In this document: piece after piece, positions 62,050 through 64,000 of the stretch
How the letters are laid out: each line of letters begins with the position of its first letter
Position numbering within the stretch: position 1 is the stretch's first letter
Origin: Acanthochlamys bracteata
Taxonomy: Eukaryota > Streptophyta > Magnoliopsida > Pandanales > Velloziaceae
Assembly (NCBI GenBank): GCA_019914995.1
Contig: CM034128.1
Span: 4,714,501-4,778,500, forward strand
Reading direction: 5' to 3'
Length of the DNA stretch: 64,000 nucleotides
Notes under the pieces: generated by a model
Database searches by the model: none
The model's input: only the letters and a program-made list of their open reading frames with translations
Told to the model about the DNA's origin: nothing
Program-made: the position numbers and the translations under genes

Positions 62050-62810
62050 AACAAAAAATATTACTATCTATTATGTATCCGATAACAGCTCACTTTTTTA
62101 AATAAATTAACTTCTAAATTTATATAAATATTTAAAACATAAAATTTTTTTTAGGTCAGACATAAAACTTCCTCAATTTAAACTCATTTTAAAAGAAATT
62201 GATTTCTTAAATATTTTTAAAAAACCTTATTTCATTATGACTAATAAACGCTTTAATAATAAAAATTCAATTAAATCATACTAATCACTGTAATTGAGCT
62301 GGTGCTTTGAAGATATATTTAGGAATCAGACTACTTGGATTTAAATCTGTATATCATTGTACACTGATGAAATGTCGGTTGCTACTGATAAAGACCAAGA
62401 AATTACTGTGTATAGCTCTTCTCTACATTAATTAAAAAAAAATTATTAAAGATGATCATTAAAAATATGTATTTTCGAAATATGCAACAATTAGTATGTC
62501 ATTAGCGTTTTGATTCAATGAACTAGATATATTAATTTTCAATGAACTAGATATATTAACTAGAAAATCAGTGTGATTAGTGTGGACAAATAAACTCTTA
62601 GTTGGCATTTTGTTGGATAGACTTCACGATATTAAAAAACAATTAACCAACGCGTTTTAACAAACAAAAATCTTGTACTGTTCTTAAAAAAGCCAGTGCA
62701 CGTGACGGTTTCACGACAAAACTAAGATGTCCACGTGAATACTGATCTAGAGAAAATTTTTAAGAAGAATTTCTAGTTAAGTGATGAATTAGCATTTTAG
62801 CAAAAACTAG
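62050..62810. other. Intergenic, AT-rich
   Basis: No gene seen. A 20-base word CAATGAACTAGATATATTAA occurs twice, at 62516-62535 and 62540-62559, a small tandem duplication. Confidence 0.5.
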
Positions 62811-62812
62811 CA

Positions 62813-62986
62813 TTACTGAGGAAAGCAGAAATCAAGCAATTGGAGCTTGCGATACAGCGGACCCACACTGGATTCGAGAATATATTGGGTCGGGTCAGGC
62901 ACTGGAGAGCTGTCAGCATCTGCACCACAGAAAACCCGAAAGCTGTCATCAGACGAGTCAGGTTGGATATTTTTTGGGTGGCTGTT
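62813..62986 (-). pseudogene. Unrecognised coding-like exon fragment
   Basis: A 57-residue open stretch on the minus strand has protein-like composition: QPDSSDDSFRVFCGADADSS, then PVPDPTQYILESSVGPLYRK, ending LLDFCFPQ and TAA. It is closed upstream by TAA at 62989-62987 with no ATG, so it could be a last exon whose partners lie at or beyond the right edge, or a stranded fragment. No matching exon with correct phase was found between 63000 and 64000. Family unknown. Confidence 0.35.
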
Positions 62987-63572
62987 TTACGGATCGACAA
63001 CTCTTAACAGGTCTGTATCATATGAAACAACGAGACCCAACAAATATTTGGGTAGATTATGATACCTTATATGGCTTAAAACGACGGCAGAGTATTTTTC
63101 AAAATTTAAATTTTTTTAATTTTTAAAAATAATATATATAAATTTATTTTATAATATAAAATTTTTTGTATTTTAAATTTATAAAATACTGTGAAATTTT
63201 ATTAAAAAATATAAATTATTTATTTAGAATAATAAACATCTCAAAATCTTAGTCAACCTAAAGTTCGTTTGTCTAATTTCAAATTTAAAAGTTTCTGTCT
63301 TAAAATTACTTTATGGCTTAAAGGTAGAGTTTTGCCTTAACAAAGCATCTTTAAACTAAATTATATTTGAAGAAACTTTTACTTCATAGAATTATTTGAG
63401 AGCTAAATGTAAAAATAGATTTTGGTAAGCTTATAATTATAAGCGAATAAATATATAATTATTAAACATTTTTAGATAATAATTGATACATTATTATTTT
63501 CGAACTTTCTTCATATATTATTAATATTTACTGTCTAGAAAGAGCTATTCTGATTATCTGTTGAAATTTAGA

Positions 63573-64000
63573 AGATTGGGTGTCTCATTACCTTATTATT
63601 ATATGTTTTCTCGAGAGCTCGTTGCGTTGTTACTTTGCAAATCTGAATGAGATGGTTGCACATATTAAATGATTAATGGTATTATTATAATGAAAATAAG
63701 CTACATTTATCAAAGCCAAACAGATTTGGTTGTTGTATAAATTTTCTTATTGACTCAATTATGATTTCTATGGAATTATTGTTTTACATAATGGTAAATG
63801 AGATAGTTGGATACTTTATTATCTTGTTGCCTTTTGTTTTTAGGCATAGTCGCCTTCTAAAATGAGAGATTGGGTGCCGTAATAGTTAATAACATAATTA
63901 TTATGGAAATATAAACTACACTTATCTTAACCAAACGGTGGTTTTGCTAAATGCTTCCTTGTTGGCCCATAATAATTTTTGAAAAATTGTTATTTTTTAT
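63573..64000. repeat. Worn direct repeat at the right edge
   Basis: Two related units can be traced. GATTGGGTGTCTCATTACC near 63574 pairs with GATTGGGTGCCGTAATAGTT near 63868. CTACATTTATCAAAGCCAAA near 63701 pairs with CTACACTTATCTTAACCAAA near 63916. The spacing differs by about 80 bases, so one unit has lost or gained sequence. The second runs to the window edge. Class unknown. Confidence 0.4.

Overview
This window is nuclear DNA of a flowering plant, most likely a eudicot. The genes carry GT-AG introns, including long 5'-leader introns. The spacers are very AT-rich and full of small inverted-repeat elements. The proteins are plant-type throughout: group I bZIP, ATL RING-H2, VTL iron transporter, serine decarboxylase, plant H3.1 and a plant actin. 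No species can be named from the sequence alone.

Layout from left to right: the 5' part of an exocyst SEC5 gene (minus, cut by the left edge); head-to-head with it, a decayed PORR-domain gene; a soluble inorganic pyrophosphatase gene with nine exons, the first non-coding; a MINDY-3/FAM188-type deubiquitinase gene with a 4.8-kb second intron; an intronless histone H3.1 gene (minus); an actin gene with a leader intron; an ATL-type RING-H2 gene (minus); an AT-rich, element-rich desert of about 8 kb; a shortened ATG13-like gene; a VTL-type iron transporter gene (minus) facing an unrecognised, probably decayed gene; a second element-rich stretch of about 6 kb holding an inverted pair of hAT-like elements; a VIP1/bZIP18-type bZIP gene; and a serine decarboxylase gene (minus). 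The right end is AT-rich and repeat-rich.

Exon boundaries were worked out by hand from splice dinucleotides and reading phase. For SEC5, PPase, MINDY-3, actin, bZIP and serine decarboxylase all phases close, and each complete gene gives the length expected for its family. The genes look like an ordinary housekeeping and regulatory neighbourhood. I see no cluster acting in one pathway and no convincing new biological system.

The most notable points are: two related 0.6-0.8 kb elements with 8-bp target duplications, lying as an inverted pair; a Tourist-like element family with at least four copies whose ends and 3-bp duplications can be read; an ATG13-like gene that lacks the usual long C-terminal tail and needs a weak 65-bp intron or carries a frameshift; a recently decayed PORR gene that shares a site-II-bearing promoter with SEC5; and several orphan coding fragments I could not name.
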